NCBI GenBank assembly: GCA_947499975.1 | Contig: CANMQE010000001.1 | Coordinates: 496,001 to 560,000, forward strand | DNA: 64,000 bases | Direction of reading: 5' to 3' | Source: an uncultured Sphingomonadaceae bacterium | GTDB taxonomy: Bacteria; Pseudomonadota; Alphaproteobacteria; Sphingomonadales; Sphingomonadaceae | In this document: piece after piece, positions 1 through 8,542 of the stretch | Position numbering within the stretch: position 1 is the first letter of the stretch | Layout of the letters: each line of letters starts with the position of its first letter | Notes under the pieces: model-generated | Databases searched by the model: none | Told to the model about the DNA's origin: nothing | Seen by the model: the letters and a program-made list of their open reading frames with translations, nothing else | Position numbers and translations under genes: made by a program

Positions 1-1
1 T

Positions 2-868
2 CTCAATCGCGCGGGCTACGATCCCAACGCCATGTCCACGCTGCTGGCCAGCCTGGCGGCGCAGAATCAACTCGATTCGCAATTGCAGGGCAGGGGCGAC
101 GCCACCATTCCCGAATGGGCATCAACCCACCCCGATCCCGCCAGCCGCGTGCAGAATGCGCGCCAGATGGCCGCCGGGGGAACGGGTGTCGTCAATCGCG
201 AGACTTTCCTCAGCCGCATCGATGGCATGATCTATGGTGATGACCCCGAGCAGGGCATTATCGAAGGGCGTCAGTTCATCCACCCTGTCCTGCGGTTCAG
301 CTTCACCGCGCCGCAGGGCTTTTACATGGTCAACGGCACACGCGCCGTCACCGTAAATGGCGATCAGGGCCGCGCGCAGCTTACGGTCGGGCCGTATAAC
401 AATGATCTGAATGCCTACGTTCGCGGCGTGTTCAGCGCGCTGGGCGGAGAGCAGCAGCAGATCGCGCCATCCAGCATAGAGCGTACCACGGTGAACGGAT
501 TGCCTGCTGCCTACGGCACTGCGCGAGTGAACAATGGCCAGCAGGAGGTGGACGTCACCGTGTTCGCCTACGAGTTTTCCAACGACACGGCATATCACTT
601 CGCCTCGATTACGCCTGCGGGCCAGGCTGGCACATTCAATTCGCTGTATCAGTCGATGCGCCGGATCAGTGCAAGCGAGGCTGGCAGTGTCGTGCCGCGC
701 CGCGTGGACGTGATTACCGCGGGCCGCGGCGATACGGTTCGTACGCTGGCTGGCCGGATGGCTTACTCCGATGCGCAGGAAGCGCGCTTCCGCGTTTTGA
801 ATGGCCTGCTGTCGGATCAGCAGGTGGTGCCGGGGCAGGAATACAAGATCGTCGTTCGCTCGAACTGA
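2..868 (+). CDS. M48-family metalloprotease, C-terminal part (5' end outside window)
   Basis: The reading frame is open from the first bases of the window, so only the C-terminal ~288 residues are present and the HExxH zinc site must lie upstream. The visible part begins with an L-N-R-A-G-Y-D-P helix and the 'THPDPASR' block that closes the peptidase domain in exported M48 (BepA/YfgC-like) proteases. A long extension follows, ending near residues 225-275 in a LysM-like region ('TAGRGDTVRTLAG', then 'VLNGL...VVPGQEYKIV'). Proteins of this architecture are periplasmic and thought to act in outer-membrane protein quality control. The family call rests on these C-terminal blocks only. A hairpin lies downstream at 915-940. 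Confidence 0.75.
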   Translation, partial: LNRAGYDPNAMSTLLASLAAQNQLDSQLQGRGDATIPEWASTHPDPASRVQNARQMAAGGTGVVNRETFLSRIDGMIYGDDPEQGIIEGRQFIHPVLRFSFTAPQGFYMVNGTRAVTVNGDQGRAQLTVGPYNNDLNAYVRGVFSALGGEQQQIAPSSIERTTVNGLPAAYGTARVNNGQQEVDVTVFAYEFSNDTAYHFASITPAGQAGTFNSLYQSMRRISASEAGSVVPRRVDVITAGRGDTVRTLAGRMAYSDAQEARFRVLNGLLSDQQVVPGQEYKIVVRSN

Positions 869-910
869 CGCGTGTAAGATCTTTCGACTTCGAATTTACA
901 ACGCGCAAAC

Positions 911-950
911 AAAAGGGGCGCCGGATTTCTCCGGCGCCCCGATCGTTTTG
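911..950 (-). terminator. Rho-independent terminator, probably bidirectional
   Basis: A perfect 10-bp stem is formed by 915-924 and 931-940 with a 6-nt loop. Read on the minus strand it is followed by TTTT (911-914), which suits the pilin gene to its right; on the plus strand GATCGTTTTG follows, so it may also serve the protease gene. Confidence 0.8.
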
Positions 951-962
951 TGGGTCTCGATA

Positions 963-1133
963 TTAGATCGAGTTGTCGAGCTTGGTCGAAACCGTGCCGA
1001 ACGTATCGTCCAGGCTGTTGCCCAGGCTCTGCATGGCGGTGATGGCAGCAACTGCGATGAGGGCAGCAATCAGGCCATACTCGATGGCGGTGGCGCCCTG
1101 TTCGTCGCGGATCATGTTCTTGAAGAAGGTCAT
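963..1133 (-). CDS. Flp/Fap-type pilin (type IVb), copy 1
   Basis: A 56-residue protein beginning MTFFKNMIRDEQG|ATAIEYGLI. It has the Flp prepilin signature: a short basic leader, a Gly before the predicted prepilin-peptidase cut, Glu five residues into the mature part, and a ~20-residue hydrophobic helix (about residues 18-38). Such pilins are polymerised by the Tad apparatus into adhesive bundle-forming pili. The ATG is preceded by AGGAGA at good spacing. A second, related pilin gene lies just upstream on the same strand. No tad/cpa secretion gene is in the window, so the machinery must be elsewhere. Confidence 0.9.
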   Translation of the reverse strand: MTFFKNMIRDEQGATAIEYGLIAALIAVAAITAMQSLGNSLDDTFGTVSTKLDNSI

Positions 1134-1237
1134 TTTTAGTCTCCTGGTTTTCAGTCTTCGGTACCCGGCTCAACCGGATGTTCCCGTTCGAGCAATCTGG
1201 TTTCTACGTACGATGTGTTGATAAAATGCTAATCACG

Positions 1238-1408
1238 TCATCCGCCGCTTGCGTCGTCGAACTTGCCTTCGACATGCGTCCACATATCGGTGGACTCATT
1301 GGCAAAGCCCTGCAGGGCCGTGATCATTCCGATCACGATCAGCCCTGCGATCAGGCCGTATTCGACGGCGGTCGCACCACGGGTATCGCGCAGCAGCCTT
1401 TTTAACAT
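1238..1408 (-). CDS. Flp/Fap-type pilin (type IVb), copy 2
   Basis: Also 56 residues when started at the ATG at 1408, giving MLKRLLRDTRG|ATAVEYGLIAG. The frame extends upstream to 1507, but the extra residues do not resemble a prepilin leader. It keeps the G|ATA-E-Y processing motif and hydrophobic helix of the first copy. The C-terminal tail differs (W and H replace the first copy's small polar residues, and it ends DDASGG), so the two are diverged paralogues rather than a recent duplication. I see no strong Shine-Dalgarno before this ATG, unlike copy 1, so it may be made at a lower level. Confidence 0.85.
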   Translation of the reverse strand: MLKRLLRDTRGATAVEYGLIAGLIVIGMITALQGFANESTDMWTHVEGKFDDASGG

Positions 1409-1501
1409 TCTTGATGCAAACAACGCAGGTCCCCTAAATAACGTGCGACCATGCCCTTCTCGCAGGGAGGGTTTAACAAAGCCTTCTTCCGAAAGGTAAA
1501 C

Positions 1502-1915
1502 GTGCAAAATATCCCGACATATATGCTGGTGGTGGCCCTCGCTTTATTCGATGAAAAGGGCCGTCTGCTGCTGCAGCAACGCCTTCCTGAAAAGCATCAC
1601 GGCGGCATGTGGGAATTCCCCGGCGGAAAGGTGGAAAGCCTTGAAAACCCTAGGATGGCGCTGGTCCGAGAGATCGCGGAAGAACTGGCGCTGACACTGG
1701 ATCCGCGGCAGCTGGAGCCGTCCTTCTTTGCCGAGGAAGGCGCGGATCCGGCGATTGTTCTCAATCTTTACACCTCACGCCAGCGTGTGGGTGAGCCACG
1801 CGGGCTGGAAGGGCAGGAATGGGGCTGGTTCGACCCGGCAGAGGCAAAAGAATTGCCCCTTGCGCCGATGGATCGGAAATTATTGTCACGCTTTGCGGGA
1901 TTTGGTGCCCGATAG
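1502..1915 (+). CDS. mutT: Nudix hydrolase, MutT-like (8-oxo-dGTP diphosphatase candidate)
   Basis: About 137 residues from the GTG at 1502, which has GAAAGG (1491-1496) five bases upstream; an in-frame ATG at 1451 lacks a ribosome site and adds residues unlike the family. The Nudix box is clear: a Gly, five residues, Glu, seven residues, then R-E-I-A-E-E-L, with the usual final Gly replaced by Ala. The upstream W-E-F-P-G-G-K is also typical of MutT. MutT cleans oxidised nucleotides such as 8-oxo-dGTP from the pool to prevent transversions. Substrate is inferred from family resemblance; other Nudix substrates are possible. Confidence 0.8.
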   Translation: MQNIPTYMLVVALALFDEKGRLLLQQRLPEKHHGGMWEFPGGKVESLENPRMALVREIAEELALTLDPRQLEPSFFAEEGADPAIVLNLYTSRQRVGEPRGLEGQEWGWFDPAEAKELPLAPMDRKLLSRFAGFGAR

Positions 1916-1960
1916 GGGTTGCCAAGCTGCCAACTCCACCCTATTTGCCCGCCTCTCAGC

Positions 1961-2037
1961 GCGCCAGTAGCTCAGCTGGATAGAGTACCTGACTACGAAT
2001 CAGGCGGCCGGAGGTTCGAATCCTTCCTGGCGCACCA
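1961..2037 (+). tRNA. tRNA-Arg (anticodon ACG)
   Basis: A 77-nt cloverleaf including an encoded 3' CCA. The acceptor stem GCGCCAG pairs with CTGGCGC (2027-2033). The D arm has AGCTCAGCTGGATAGAG, the anticodon arm is CCTGA-CTACGAA-TCAGG with ACG in the loop, and the T arm carries GGTTCGAATCC. ACG is normally deaminated to ICG to read CGU/CGC/CGA. Confidence 0.97.
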
Positions 2038-2043
2038 AGAAAG

Positions 2044-2072
2044 CCCATCCCCGCAAGGGGGTGGGTTTTTTT
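2044..2072 (+). terminator. Terminator of tRNA-Arg
   Basis: A 9-bp stem (2044-2052 with 2057-2065, one T-G wobble) closed by a GCAA tetraloop and followed by seven T residues (2066-2072). It is placed a few bases after the tRNA CCA. Confidence 0.93.
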
Positions 2073-2225
2073 GTTGGGGCGCCGACGAATGATGCGGCCT
2101 GTTCAACGCGCTTCCGATGTTGCGGGCGGTTGGACGCTACCTCCCTTGGTCTGTTCCGCGCGATCCGGCGGAACCGCAATCTTGCTCACCTGTTCATTGT
2201 GCAAAGCACACAACAGGAGACCCCC

Positions 2226-2711
2226 ATGTCCGACGATATCTTTGCACGCCTGAAGGAAGACCACGAAACGCACCGCAACATCCTCGACAAGATGGCCGAA
2301 ACCCACGGCGAGAGCGACGAGCGCAAGCAATTGCTGGAGCAGTTCACCAAGGAAGTGAAAAGCCACGCCGCAGCCGAAGAGCAGGCGCTGTACTCCACCA
2401 TGCTGCGCAAGCCGCCCACCACGGACATGACGCGCCATTCCGTTGCCGAGCATCACGAGCTGAACGAACTGTTGAACGATCTGGCTGCGCAGGACATGTC
2501 TTCGTCGGCATGGATGGCCACTTTCAAGAAGCTGGATCACGATTACCGTCACCACATCAATGAAGAGGAAGAAGACCACTTCCCCGAGTTCGAACCGCAC
2601 CTGACCGAAGAGGACCGCGAGCACATGCGATCGGTGTTCGATCGTCGCAAGGCGGAGGAAAAGGACGAGGCTGAAGTGACTCCGGAGAAAATGGAAGACG
2701 CCAAGGAATAA
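2226..2711 (+). CDS. Hemerythrin HHE cation-binding domain protein
   Basis: A 161-residue acidic helical protein started at the ATG at 2226, preceded by CAGGAGA. It carries the spaced His/Glu ligands of HHE domains: H-E-T-H near residues 14-17, H-A-A-A-E-E near 47-52, H-H-E near 76-78, and D-Y-R-H-H...E-E-E-D-H-F around 107-119. HHE proteins bind a di-iron centre and act in oxygen or nitric-oxide sensing, or in iron and oxidative-stress handling. The C-terminal ~30 residues are highly charged and probably disordered. It lies 25 bp before a phospholipase D-like gene and may be co-transcribed with it. Confidence 0.85.
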   Translation: MSDDIFARLKEDHETHRNILDKMAETHGESDERKQLLEQFTKEVKSHAAAEEQALYSTMLRKPPTTDMTRHSVAEHHELNELLNDLAAQDMSSSAWMATFKKLDHDYRHHINEEEEDHFPEFEPHLTEEDREHMRSVFDRRKAEEKDEAEVTPEKMEDAKE

Positions 2712-2736
2712 CGGCGCAAGGCACAGGCGAGGGCTC

Positions 2737-4281
2737 TTGGACAAACTGGAAAACCGCGTCGAGGATTTCGACGATACCTCGGTCGAGAAGGGCGTGTGGC
2801 GTTATGCCCGCGCCCGTCGCGCCCGCGTGGTTATCGACGGCGCAGACTACTTCGATCTCATACAACAGGCGATGCTGAAGGCACGACAGCGAATACTGTT
2901 GATCGGCTGGGATTTCGACACCCGCATCCACCTGCACCGCGGCCGGCGCTGGTGGCAGAAGGGCTGGCGCAGCGGCCATCCCTCGCGCCTTGGAAGCTTC
3001 GTCGTGTGGCTGAACAATCATCGGCCGGACCTTGAAATCCGTATCCTGAAATGGAGCTATGGCTTTCTCAAGTTTTTCGCCCGCGGCACCATGACGCTGG
3101 ATCTGCTACGCTGGGCCCGCCACCGGCGGATCGATTTCAAGTTCGACACGGCGCATCCCGTCGGCTGTTCGCATCACCAGAAACTGGTCATCATCGACGA
3201 CGACTTCGCCGTTTGCGGCGGGATCGACATGACCACGCGCCGCTGGGACACGCGTGAGCATCAGGAGGAGCATCCCAATCGCACGCGACCTGACGGCAAA
3301 GCCTACGGCCCGTGGCACGATCTGACGATGATGATGGAAGGCGATGTCGCCGTCGAGCTGGAACGCCTGGGCCGTGCGCGCTGGGTGAAGGCGGGCGGCA
3401 AACCTCTGTCGAAGCCGAAGGAGGATCGGGGCAGCGCATGGCCAGACAAGCTGGTGCCGCATTTCGAGGACGTGGAGATCGGCATTGCCCGCACGCGCGC
3501 TGCCTATGGCAACGATCCGAAGATCGACGAGATCGAAGAGCTTTACATGCGTCAGATCGCGCAGGCCAAGCACTTCATCTATGCCGAAAACCAGTACTTC
3601 TCTTCCCGCACCATCTGCGAGGCGTTAGCAAAACGTCTGGCAGAGCCGGACCCGCCGGAAATCGTCATCGTAATGCCCATTACGGGCGACGGCTGGGCGG
3701 AAGCGCAGGCAATGGACCCGCTGCGCGCCGAACTGGTGCAGGCTTTGCAGGAACTGGACAAGCATGACCGGATCCACCTCTATGTGCCGATGACCGGGCA
3801 AACGCCCATTTATGTGCATGCAAAGCTGATGATCGTGGATGATCGCATTCTGCGGATCGGTTCTGCCAACATGAACAACCGTTCCATGGGCCTCGACAGC
3901 GAATGCGACGTGTTCGTCGATTGCGAGCGTCCGGGCAATGCCAAGGCCGAGCCGACAATTCGCGAATTGCGCGAATCGCTGCTGGCGGAGCATCTGGGTA
4001 TCTACAAGCAGGACGTGCCGCTGAAGATAGAGAAACACGGGTCCATGGCCGGCATGATCGCCAGCGTCGGGGATCGCAATCGCCGCTATCTCAAGCCATT
4101 GCATCCCGGCAGAAATGCCGAGTGGAGCCAGGAGCTTGCGGAGCGGCAGACCTTCGATCCGGAGGAGCCGGAAGAGCTTTTCGACTTCGATGTCTCCAAA
4201 CGTGGCCTTTTTCGTAATGGCAGCCTATTGGCCAGAGCGCACAACAAGCTGAAGAGAAAGCGCGACAAGACGAATGAGTAG
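2737..4281 (+). CDS. Phospholipase D-like / cardiolipin synthase-type protein
   Basis: 514 residues from a TTG start. Two HKD catalytic motifs define the PLD superfamily: H147-x-K149 in 'HHQKLVIIDDDF' and H361-x-K363 in 'VHAKLMIVDD', each followed by the expected Asp and a G-[GS]-x-N/D region ('GGIDMTTRRWD' and 'GSANMNNRSMG'). The two half-sites would combine for phosphatidyl transfer or phosphodiester hydrolysis. No transmembrane helices are evident, unlike classical ClsA, so it resembles the soluble PLD-like proteins often seen beside stress genes. Its stop overlaps the folE start by 8 bp. The exact substrate cannot be read from sequence. Confidence 0.85.
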   Translation: MDKLENRVEDFDDTSVEKGVWRYARARRARVVIDGADYFDLIQQAMLKARQRILLIGWDFDTRIHLHRGRRWWQKGWRSGHPSRLGSFVVWLNNHRPDLEIRILKWSYGFLKFFARGTMTLDLLRWARHRRIDFKFDTAHPVGCSHHQKLVIIDDDFAVCGGIDMTTRRWDTREHQEEHPNRTRPDGKAYGPWHDLTMMMEGDVAVELERLGRARWVKAGGKPLSKPKEDRGSAWPDKLVPHFEDVEIGIARTRAAYGNDPKIDEIEELYMRQIAQAKHFIYAENQYFSSRTICEALAKRLAEPDPPEIVIVMPITGDGWAEAQAMDPLRAELVQALQELDKHDRIHLYVPMTGQTPIYVHAKLMIVDDRILRIGSANMNNRSMGLDSECDVFVDCERPGNAKAEPTIRELRESLLAEHLGIYKQDVPLKIEKHGSMAGMIASVGDRNRRYLKPLHPGRNAEWSQELAERQTFDPEEPEELFDFDVSKRGLFRNGSLLARAHNKLKRKRDKTNE

Positions 4282-4882
4282 CTTGGTAGGTCCCGACGAG
4301 GACGATCCCCGCGGCAAGCCCCCGGTTCCTGAAGATGTGCAGGATGCCATCCGAACCCTGATCAAGTGGGCGGGTGACGATCCCACGCGTGAAGGCTTGC
4401 TGGACACGCCCAAGCGCGTTGCGCGCGCGTGGAAGGAATATTGTCTCGGCTATGACGAGGATCCTTCGCACCACCTTGCGCGCGTGTTCGAGGAAGTGGG
4501 CGGTTACGACGAGATCGTGCTGCTGAAGGACATTCCCTTCCAGAGCCATTGCGAACACCACATGGCACCCATCATCGGCAAGGCCGCCATCGCCTATCTG
4601 CCAACGGACAAGGTCGTGGGCATTTCGAAGCTGGCGCGGGTGCTGCATGGCTTCGCCCGGCGTCTGCAGGTGCAGGAACGGCTGACGGCGGAAGTGGCGG
4701 ACTGCATCCAGGAACATCTCAACCCGCGCGGTGTTGCCGTGGTGATCGAAGCCAGTCATGCCTGCATGACGGCACGCGGCGTGCGCACGCCCGGCGTCAC
4801 CATGGTCACCAGCCAGGTGATGGGCACGTTCCGCACGGATTCGAAGAGCCGTGAAGAAGTGCTCAAGCTTATGGGGTACTAG
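4274..4882 (+). CDS. folE: GTP cyclohydrolase I (FolE type IA)
   Basis: 202 residues. The enzyme converts GTP to 7,8-dihydroneopterin triphosphate, the first step to tetrahydrofolate. The zinc ligands are present as C93 and H96 in 'SHCEHHMAP' and C164 in 'SHACMTARG', and the family blocks 'GISKLARV' and 'RLQVQERLT' are intact. The ATG overlaps the end of the PLD-like gene, so expression is probably coupled. The ~70 residues before the catalytic core include an Asp/Pro-rich N-terminus that is a little longer than in compact homologues. Confidence 0.96.
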   Translation: MSSLVGPDEDDPRGKPPVPEDVQDAIRTLIKWAGDDPTREGLLDTPKRVARAWKEYCLGYDEDPSHHLARVFEEVGGYDEIVLLKDIPFQSHCEHHMAPIIGKAAIAYLPTDKVVGISKLARVLHGFARRLQVQERLTAEVADCIQEHLNPRGVAVVIEASHACMTARGVRTPGVTMVTSQVMGTFRTDSKSREEVLKLMGY

Positions 4883-4949
4883 CCCAGCTTTCAAAAGCAG
4901 GCTTACCGGGCGGGCCGAGGCCTGCCGCGAATGATTTGAAAGGAATACG

Positions 4950-6242
4950 ATGACGGCATTGCGCGTAAGGGGCGGACAGAAACTGGTCGGCAAGATCGAA
5001 CCGTCTGCCAACAAGAACGCGGTACTGCCGGTGCTGTGCGCAACGCTGCTGAGCGACGCGCCGATCATGCTGCGCAACGTGCCGGAAATCACCGATGTCC
5101 AGCGCATTCACGCGTTCTTCGGCGAACTGGGCAGCACGGTCGAATGGGACAAGTCGGAAAAGACCCTTCGCATCGATCATTCCACCATCTCGTCCAGCGC
5201 CGAGGCGACATTGCCGCAGGCGATGCGCGCCTCGATCATGATGATCCCCGGCCTGCTGGCGCGGCTTGGCTCCGCGCGGCTCGAGCACGAGGTGAAGGGC
5301 TGCACGCTGGGCGCGCGCGAGATCGATCCGCACGTCAAGGTTTTCGAGGCGTTCGGTGCCGAGGTCTCTTACCAGGACAAGGATATCGTCTTCCGCAAGA
5401 ACGAGCGTGGAAGCGGCACGCGCATGTGGCTGGAATATGCCTCCGTCACCACGACGGAGAACTTCATCATCAGCGCGTTGACAGCCAATGGCAGCAGCCA
5501 GATCGTGAACGCGGCGTGCGAACCCCACGTGCAGGAAATGTGCACCTTCCTCGAGAAGATGGGCGCACGGATCAAGGGCAAGGGCACCTCCATGGTGACA
5601 GTCGAGGGATGCGAGGAGTTCACCTCGGTCGACTATACCTTCGTCGAGGATTTCCACGAGATCGCCACCTTCCTGGCGCTGTCTGCCGTTACCGGCGGGG
5701 ATGTCTCCGTTCGCAATACGCGGCCCGAGGATTTCATGCTGATCGATCGCACGTTCGAGAAGTTCGGTGCGCATGTGGAGCATAAGGATGGCTGGAGCCG
5801 ACTTGCAGCGCCTGAGCAGCTGGTGGTGCAGCAGAACTTCACCAGCCACATCACCACCAAGGTGGAAGCGGCCCCGTGGCCTTACATCCCTGCCGACCTC
5901 CTGCCGATCTTCATCGCGCTGGGCGTGCGGGCGAAAGGGCAGACCATGTTCTGGAACAAGGTCTATGAAGGCGGCCTTACATGGCACACCGAACTCAGCC
6001 TGTTCGGCGCGCATACCTTGCTGTGCGATCCGCACCGCCTGATTACCTTCGGCGGTGATGCATTGCGGCCCGCCACCGTAACCAGCCCGTATATCATCCG
6101 CGTGGCCATCGCGATGCTGATGGTGGCGTCCAGCATTGACGGCGAAAGCACAATCCTGGATGCCGACCCCATCCGCCGGGCGCATCCCGATTTCGTGAAG
6201 AACATCGATAGCCTGGGCGTGGATGTGGAGTGGGACGACTAG
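4950..6242 (+). CDS. MurA-like enolpyruvyl transferase (divergent UDP-GlcNAc 1-carboxyvinyltransferase paralogue)
   Basis: 430 residues of the EPSP synthase/MurA fold. N-terminal MurA hallmarks are present: K22-N23 in 'ANKNAVLPV', R93 in 'RASIMMIPGLLARLG', and the active-site Cys118 and Arg123 in 'GCTLGAREIDPH'. Asp316 in 'IPADLLP' matches the catalytic Asp of the 'PTD' block. The C-terminal half is unusual: the normal F-E-N-R-F-M region reads 'YEGGLTWHTEL', and the T-D-L-R-A-S region reads 'TVTSPYIIRVA', so two arginines usual in MurA are not apparent. True MurA adds enolpyruvate to UDP-GlcNAc in peptidoglycan synthesis; this may be a second copy or act on a related sugar nucleotide. SD AAGGAA precedes the ATG. 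Confidence 0.72.
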   Translation: MTALRVRGGQKLVGKIEPSANKNAVLPVLCATLLSDAPIMLRNVPEITDVQRIHAFFGELGSTVEWDKSEKTLRIDHSTISSSAEATLPQAMRASIMMIPGLLARLGSARLEHEVKGCTLGAREIDPHVKVFEAFGAEVSYQDKDIVFRKNERGSGTRMWLEYASVTTTENFIISALTANGSSQIVNAACEPHVQEMCTFLEKMGARIKGKGTSMVTVEGCEEFTSVDYTFVEDFHEIATFLALSAVTGGDVSVRNTRPEDFMLIDRTFEKFGAHVEHKDGWSRLAAPEQLVVQQNFTSHITTKVEAAPWPYIPADLLPIFIALGVRAKGQTMFWNKVYEGGLTWHTELSLFGAHTLLCDPHRLITFGGDALRPATVTSPYIIRVAIAMLMVASSIDGESTILDADPIRRAHPDFVKNIDSLGVDVEWDD

Positions 6243-6280
6243 ACTCGCCCGCCAAGCGAACCCCACGTATTACGCATAAG

Positions 6281-6314
6281 AAAAGGGCGCCTTCCGCAAG
6301 GAAGACGCCCTTTC
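6281..6314. terminator. Bidirectional terminator between murA-like gene and peroxiredoxin gene
   Basis: Inverted repeat with AAAGGGCG pairing to CGCCCTTT, one C/A mismatch, then CTTCC-GCAA-GGAAG with a GCAA tetraloop. A residues precede and T residues follow, so it can serve both convergent genes. Confidence 0.88.
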
Positions 6315-6331
6315 TTCGTTAGTCAGGCGGC

Positions 6332-6811
6332 TTACAGCTGGCCGAGCATGTGCTCTGCGCTGGAAACCTTGAACTCGCCCGGACCTTCGACGTTGATCTC
6401 GGTCACCACGCCATCGTCCACGATCATGGAATAGCGGTTGGAACGCGTGCCCATGCCGTATCCGTCCATTTCGGCGGAAAGGCCCAGTGCCTTGGCGAAT
6501 TCGGCGTTACCGTCTGCCAGCATGGTAATGTCGTCAGAGCCATCGGCGTTGTTCCATGCGCCCATCACGAATGCATCGTTGACCGAAGTGCAGGCAATCT
6601 CGTCCACGCCCTTCGCCTTCAGGTCGTTCGCCTTTTCCACGAAGCCCGGCAGGTGCTTTGCCGAACAAGTAGGCGTGAACGCACCGGGCACGGCGAACAG
6701 TGCCACCTTGCGGCCTGCGAAGAAATCGCTCGATTGCACCGCCTCGGGGCCATCGCCGGTTGGCTTCACCAGTTTCACGTCAGGTAGTTTTTCGCCTTTG
6801 GAAATCGTCAT
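6332..6811 (-). CDS. Peroxiredoxin, Prx5 type
   Basis: 159 residues. The peroxidatic cysteine is C49 in '[17 protein letters not shown]', the diagnostic Prx5/AhpE-PMP20 motif, with Thr and Pro at the usual positions. A second cysteine, C74 in 'IACTSVND', is present as in other bacterial members but is not clearly a resolving residue. '[14 protein letters not shown]' holds the conserved active-site Arg. It reduces hydrogen peroxide and organic hydroperoxides using glutaredoxin or thioredoxin; there is no fused glutaredoxin domain. It is divergent from ahcY and preceded by AGGAGG. Confidence 0.93.
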   Translation of the reverse strand: MTISKGEKLPDVKLVKPTGDGPEAVQSSDFFAGRKVALFAVPGAFTPTCSAKHLPGFVEKANDLKAKGVDEIACTSVNDAFVMGAWNNADGSDDITMLADGNAEFAKALGLSAEMDGYGMGTRSNRYSMIVDDGVVTEINVEGPGEFKVSSAEHMLGQL

Positions 6812-6991
6812 TCTATAGTCCTCCTGTCACCGTCCGCTTCCCGACATAGGTGCTGGCGCCATTCTAGCAAGCGGATTGCAGTCCTTTGCAGGGGTTGTGG
6901 CAACAAGCGGCTCATTCTATGGCGCATTGCAACACAGGCGTTGCATGGAGCCCCGGCGACGCATCACCCGAACACGACAGGAGACGTGCCC

Positions 6992-8407
6992 GTGGCCGAC
7001 GCCGCTTTCGACGACTATATCATCAAGGACATTTCGCTGGCTGATTATGGCCGTGCGGAAATCAACATTGCCGAAACCGAAATGCCGGGCCTGATGGCCA
7101 CGCGCGAGGAATATGGCGATGCGCAGCCCCTGAAGGGCACCCGCATCACCGGTTCGCTGCACATGACCATCCAGACCGCCGTTCTCATCGAGACGCTGAC
7201 GGCGCTGGGCGCCGAAGTGCGCTGGGCCACCTGCAACATATATTCCACGCAGGATCATGCCGCCGCCGCGATCGCCGCACAGGATATCCCCGTATTCGCC
7301 GTGAAGGGCGAGAGCCTGGCCGATTACTGGGACTATGTCGGCAAGATCTTCGACTGGTCTACCGAGGAGGACGCCGACCAGACGGCCAATCTCATCCTCG
7401 ACGATGGCGGCGATGCCACCATGTTCGCGCTGTGGGGCGCCCGCGTCGAAGCTGGCGAGGAACTGCCGGAGCCGAATAATGCCGAGGAAGTCGAATTCCA
7501 GCGCTCGCTGAAGGAATTCCTGAAGCGCAAGCCGGGCTATCTCACTGCATCTGTAAAGAACATCCGCGGCGTTTCGGAAGAGACCACCACCGGCGTTCAC
7601 CGTCTTTACCAGCTGGCCAAGAAGGGCAAGCTGCCTTTCCCCGCCATCAATGTGAACGACAGCGTCACCAAGTCGAAGTTCGACAACCTCTACGGCTGCC
7701 GCGAGTCGCTGGTGGACGCCATCCGCCGCGCCACCGACGTGATGCTTTCGGGCAAGGTCGCACTGGTCGCCGGTTTCGGTGACGTGGGCAAGGGCAGCGC
7801 CCAGTCGCTGCGCAACGGCGGCGCCCGCGTGCTGGTGACCGAAATCGATCCCATCTGCGCTTTGCAGGCGGCCATGGACGGCTTCGAAGTCGTCACCATG
7901 GAAGAAGGCGTGAAGCGCGCCGACATCTTCGTGACCACCACCGGTAACGAGGACGTGATCACGGCGGAGCACATGAAGGCGATGAAGCCCATGAGCATCG
8001 TGTGCAACATCGGCCATTTCGATTCAGAGATCCAGATCTCCGCGCTCGACAATTACGACTGGACCGAACTTAAGCCCGGCACGGATCTGGTGAAGTTCCC
8101 CGATGGCAAGGAAATCATTATCCTCGCCAAGGGTCGCCTCGTGAACCTCGCCTGCGCCACCGGCCACCCCAGCTTCGTGATGAGCTGTTCCTTCACCAAC
8201 CAGGTGCTGGCGCAGATCGAACTGTGGGAGCGCCACGACCAGTACGAGAACGACGTGTATGTCCTGCCCAAGAAGCTGGACGAGAAGGTTGCCGCGCTCC
8301 ACCTCGACAAGCTGGGCGTCAAGCTTACCCAGCTCAGCCAGCAGCAGGCCGACTACATCGGCGTGCCGGTGGAAGGCCCCTACAAGCCAGAGCACTATCG
8401 TTACTGA
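6992..8407 (+). CDS. ahcY: S-adenosylhomocysteine hydrolase (adenosylhomocysteinase)
   Basis: 471 residues from the GTG at 6992, seven bases after AGGAGA; upstream in-frame starts lack a ribosome site. It splits S-adenosylhomocysteine to adenosine and homocysteine, relieving inhibition of methyltransferases. Family blocks are intact: '[17 protein letters not shown]', the NAD-binding '[14 protein letters not shown]', '[10 protein letters not shown]', and the C-terminal K-P-x-H-Y-R-Y that closes the neighbouring subunit's cofactor site. The leader contains a 6-bp hairpin (6928-6933 with 6940-6945) but I could not match it to a SAH or SAM riboswitch. A terminator follows at 8438. Confidence 0.97.
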   Translation: MADAAFDDYIIKDISLADYGRAEINIAETEMPGLMATREEYGDAQPLKGTRITGSLHMTIQTAVLIETLTALGAEVRWATCNIYSTQDHAAAAIAAQDIPVFAVKGESLADYWDYVGKIFDWSTEEDADQTANLILDDGGDATMFALWGARVEAGEELPEPNNAEEVEFQRSLKEFLKRKPGYLTASVKNIRGVSEETTTGVHRLYQLAKKGKLPFPAINVNDSVTKSKFDNLYGCRESLVDAIRRATDVMLSGKVALVAGFGDVGKGSAQSLRNGGARVLVTEIDPICALQAAMDGFEVVTMEEGVKRADIFVTTTGNEDVITAEHMKAMKPMSIVCNIGHFDSEIQISALDNYDWTELKPGTDLVKFPDGKEIIILAKGRLVNLACATGHPSFVMSCSFTNQVLAQIELWERHDQYENDVYVLPKKLDEKVAALHLDKLGVKLTQLSQQQADYIGVPVEGPYKPEHYRY

Positions 8408-8437
8408 TCGTTTGCATCGAAAAACTGCAACACCATG

Positions 8438-8470
8438 TCACCCCGGCCATTGCGCCGGGGTGATTTGTTT
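8438..8470 (+). terminator. Terminator after ahcY
   Basis: A perfect 10-bp stem, TCACCCCGGC (8438-8447) with GCCGGGGTGA (8454-8463), 6-nt loop, followed by TTTGTTTG. Confidence 0.9.
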
Positions 8471-8542
8471 GCGGGTCAGTATTATTGGCGGTAACGCGCT
8501 AGCCATTGCAACTGCGTCCGCGCACACATAGCTGAAGTATCA

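Noticed and set aside
2737..4281. Classical membrane-bound cardiolipin synthase
   Set aside because: Both HKD motifs are present but the N-terminal membrane helices of ClsA are not, so only a PLD-like label is justified.
6812..6991. Possible SAH or SAM riboswitch in the ahcY leader
   Set aside because: There is a 6-bp hairpin at 6928-6945, but I could not find the conserved core of any known riboswitch class; a covariance-model search would be needed.
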